Shown piece by piece: positions 6,218 through 7,693 of a stretch of 7,693 nt of DNA. A program made the translations under genes and the position numbers. Where the stretch lies: assembly GCA_003511785.1 (NCBI GenBank), contig DOIS01000258.1, forward strand, positions 1 to 7,693, given 5' to 3'. Source of the DNA: Paracoccaceae bacterium (GTDB lineage Bacteria > Pseudomonadota > Alphaproteobacteria > Rhodobacterales > Rhodobacteraceae). Each line of letters begins with the position of its first letter. Position 1 is the stretch's first letter. The notes beneath the pieces are model-generated. The model worked only from the letters and a program-made list of their open reading frames with translations, was not told the origin of the DNA and ran no database searches.

Positions 6218-6240
6218 CGGCCCCGTCGCGGGGCCGTCTT
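6218..6240 (+). terminator. Hairpin after gltX
   Basis: CGGCCCCG at 6218-6225 pairs perfectly with CGGGGCCG at 6229-6236 around TCG, giving a compact eight-pair stem that begins seven bases after the gltX stop. It is followed only by TCTT, so the T tract is weak. It sits between convergent genes and, being symmetrical, could act on both strands. Confidence 0.55.
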
Positions 6241-6253
6241 GCGAAGATGCCCG

Positions 6254-6829
6254 TCAGGGTTGGGGCGCGGCGAGGAGCTGCGCGCCGAGCCTTGCCAGAC
6301 GGTCATCGACGAAGGCGGTTTCCTCGGGGCGCAGCTGCCGGTGGCGCGGATAACGCGGCGCGGCGCGGTCGTTCAGGATCGGCATGTCCCAGCCATCGGT
6401 GGTGGCGAAGAAACGGTCCGCGCCGTCGCGCCCGAACTCGCGCAGATAGCCCTGAACCACCACGTCGAGGTAGCTCAGCAGGATCGGGTAGGTTTCGCCG
6501 GGCGCGGCGTGCCGGCCCTCGGGCACGGCATAGACCGCGATCTCGACGGGGTTGCGCAGGGGATGGGTCACCCGGTCCGTCACCGGCACCCGGTCATAGG
6601 CCCATTCGCGCTGGTCCAGCTCGGCCCAGTTGTCATGCGGCACATGGGCGATCAGCCCCTCGATCTCGCTGCCCGCATCGGGGATCGCGGTCAGGAAGGC
6701 CACGGGGCGCAGGTCGGTATGCCGCCAGGCCCGCCGCCAGCCCGCCAACCGCGCCGGGCGCGGGCCGGCGAAATCGTGCGTCGTGCGGTTCACCAGGCTG
6801 CCATAGCCGAAGAAATAGGGGTCTGGCAT
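6254..6829 (-). CDS. Gamma-glutamylcyclotransferase-like family protein
   Basis: The 191-residue protein begins with FFGYGSLVNR (residues 6-15), the glycine/serine substrate-binding loop at the N-terminus of the gamma-glutamylcyclotransferase (GGCT/AIG2-like) fold. LDQREWAYDRVPV (71-83) follows, with Glu75 in the place of the family's catalytic acid and the usual Tyr/Arg pattern after it. Members release 5-oxoproline from gamma-glutamyl peptides or amines, including in glutathione turnover, but many homologues have untested substrates. The region beyond about residue 110 looks helical and is not recognised further. There is no export signal. The ATG at 6829 is preceded by AGGAGG on the minus strand with about four bases between. 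The gene converges on gltX and is divergent from the Rrf2 regulator, so the box at 6877-6890 could also affect it. Confidence 0.78.
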   Translation of the reverse strand: MPDPYFFGYGSLVNRTTHDFAGPRPARLAGWRRAWRHTDLRPVAFLTAIPDAGSEIEGLIAHVPHDNWAELDQREWAYDRVPVTDRVTHPLRNPVEIAVYAVPEGRHAAPGETYPILLSYLDVVVQGYLREFGRDGADRFFATTDGWDMPILNDRAAPRYPRHRQLRPEETAFVDDRLARLGAQLLAAPQP

Positions 6830-6876
6830 CGGCCCTCCTGCTTGCGGTTCGGGGGACGGCGGGGCCGCCGGTTCAA

Positions 6877-6890
6877 TTGATGTATGTCAA
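6877..6890. promoter_or_regulatory. Candidate FNR/FixK-type box
   Basis: TTGAT-GTAT-GTCAA fits the degenerate FNR/FixK pattern TTGAY-N4-RTCAA of CRP/FNR-family regulators. A TACACT/AATACA -10-like stretch at 6913-6920 would put transcription at about 6925-6927, so the box centre falls near -42, the usual position for class II activation of the Rrf2 gene. An NsrR-like reading overlaps it: GATGTATGT (6879-6887) matches eight of nine positions of a GATGYATTT half-site, though the right half is poor. Binding is not shown. Confidence 0.45.
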
Positions 6891-6948
6891 ACATTTTTTT
6901 GGCACGCTGTGCAATACACTGGCCCGGAGGAGTCCCGGAGTAACCATC

Positions 6949-7395
6949 ATGCGCATTACCAAACGCACCAATATCGCCATTCGTCTGCTGATGTATTGCG
7001 CCACGCATGAGGGCCGGCTTGTCACCAAGGCCGAGATCGCCGAGTGCTGCAACATTTCCGAAAACCACTTGGCGCAGGTCATCAACCAACTCAGCCAGCT
7101 GTCCTACCTGCGCACCCAGCGCGGGCGCAACGGGGGCATGACGCTGGCGCGGCGGGCCGACCAGATCCGCATCGGAGAGGTGTTCCGCCTGATCGAAGGC
7201 GGGCTACCCATCGCGGAGTGTTTCGCGGATGCCGACAATTCCTGCCCGCTGGTCGATGCCTGCCGGTTCAGGATCGCGCTGGCCGATGCGGCGCAGGCCT
7301 TCTATGCCTCGCTGGACGAGATCACGCTGGAATCGCTGGTCTGCGACAATGTCGATCTGATGAAGATCATGAACCCGGTGGCCTGCACGCGCTGA
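6949..7395 (+). CDS. Rrf2-family Fe-S-type transcriptional regulator (NsrR/RirA-like)
   Basis: Predicted dimeric DNA-binding repressor of 148 residues. The winged-helix part runs from MRITKRTNIAIRLLMYC through SENHLAQVINQL (37-48) to the wing RGRNGGMTLAR (58-68). Three cysteines, Cys91, Cys99 and Cys105 (ECFADADNSCPLVDAC), are placed to hold an Fe-S cluster. Their numbering and spacing (C-x7-C-x5-C) match what I recall for the iron regulator RirA, whereas the NHLAQVINQL recognition region is closer to the nitric-oxide sensor NsrR. I therefore leave the subfamily open, with NsrR-type slightly favoured. Cys33-Cys34 sit just ahead of the recognition region, which is uncommon. The ATG at 6949 has GGAG eight bases upstream. 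The possible FNR/FixK box upstream suggests oxygen or NO control. It is divergent from the cyclotransferase-like gene, and its stop is six bases from the convergent permease gene. Confidence 0.85.
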   Translation: MRITKRTNIAIRLLMYCATHEGRLVTKAEIAECCNISENHLAQVINQLSQLSYLRTQRGRNGGMTLARRADQIRIGEVFRLIEGGLPIAECFADADNSCPLVDACRFRIALADAAQAFYASLDEITLESLVCDNVDLMKIMNPVACTR

Positions 7396-7401
7396 GCGGC
7401 G

Positions 7402-7693
7402 TTACTCGCGCCCGCGCAGCACCCGTGCCGGGCGCGCGGCCAGAGGACGCCAGGCGAAGGCGAGACCGGCCAGCAGCGTGGCGAGGATACCGGCGGCGAT
7501 GATGCCCAGGGCCGAGGGCCAGATCACCGAGAACCGCGTCTCCATCACGAAATGGCTGACCGCCCAGCCGCCGGCGATCCCGGCGGCCAGCGCGACCGCC
7601 CCCGCCGCACCGCCCAGCAGCGCCGAGCGCAGCGCGAAGCTTGCCAGGATGCGGCGGCGACCGGCGCCCAGGGTCTTGAGCACCGCCGCCTCG
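7402..7693 (-). CDS. ABC transporter permease, FtsX/YbbP-like (C-terminal part)
   Basis: Only the last 96 or so codons are in the window; the 5' end lies beyond position 7693. The visible part begins EAAVLKTLGAGRRRI, the characteristic cytoplasmic stretch of FtsX/MacB-type permeases that couples to the ATPase. Two membrane segments follow: an Ala/Gly/Leu-rich one (roughly ALLGGAAGAVALAAGIAGG) and a second with GIIAAGILATLLAGLAFAW. The protein ends in a short basic tail, ARPARVLRGRE, as usual when the last helix exits to the cytoplasm. The E-x-AVLKTLGA form is close to YbbP-type permeases, whose partner ATPase gene would be expected upstream, outside the window. The transported substrate is unknown. 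The TAA stop at 7402-7404 is six bases from the Rrf2 stop. Confidence 0.85.
   Translation of the reverse strand, partial: EAAVLKTLGAGRRRILASFALRSALLGGAAGAVALAAGIAGGWAVSHFVMETRFSVIWPSALGIIAAGILATLLAGLAFAWRPLAARPARVLRGRE

Noticed and set aside
6247..6948. Upstream in-frame extension of the Rrf2 gene
   Set aside because: It is antisense to the cyclotransferase-like gene and very Arg-rich; family alignment starts at MRITKRTN from the ATG at 6949.

Overview
The window looks like ordinary chromosome from a GC-rich alphaproteobacterium, most likely of the Rhodobacteraceae/Roseobacter group. The evidence is the strong G/C preference at third codon positions, a LeuA and a short GluRS of the alphaproteobacterial type, a tandem of G/C-rich intergenic palindromes with a GGAGTATTTTT tail of a kind common in that group, and an Rrf2 regulator behind a possible FNR/FixK box. 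This placement is inferred from sequence character and was not searched. I see no phage, insertion sequence, CRISPR array, tRNA or rRNA.

Layout: positions 1-214 carry no convincing gene. Positions 202-380 look like a leucine-responsive leader for leuA: a TATACT -10-like box, a 27-codon ORF whose start lies where transcription should begin, a run of Leu codons (CTG CTC CTA, then ATC CGC CTC) just before its stop, and a 9-bp hairpin overlapping that stop. leuA (2-isopropylmalate synthase, first committed step of leucine synthesis) follows at 381-1955. Downstream are two opposed copies of a REP-like palindrome (1985-2072) and a G/C-rich multi-hairpin element with a T tract (2091-2137), probably the leuA terminator.

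A small zincin-type metallopeptidase (2201-2587, minus) and a zinc-dependent alcohol dehydrogenase (2718-3701, plus) are divergent. The dehydrogenase converges closely on a Tat-exported MBL-fold hydrolase (3712-4653, minus), which is divergent from gltX (4885-6210, plus). gltX ends in a short hairpin and converges on a gamma-glutamylcyclotransferase-like gene (6254-6829, minus). An Rrf2-family Fe-S-type regulator (6949-7395, plus) is divergent from that gene, with the possible FNR/FixK box between them. It converges on the 3' end of an ABC transporter permease gene (7402 to the window edge, minus).

Neighbouring genes alternate in strand and appear to be mostly single-gene transcription units, so the neighbourhood shows no shared pathway. 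No wholly new multi-gene system is visible. The most interesting signals are regulatory: the apparently leaderless leucine leader, the Rrf2 regulator that combines an NsrR-like DNA-recognition region with RirA-like cysteine spacing, and its upstream box.
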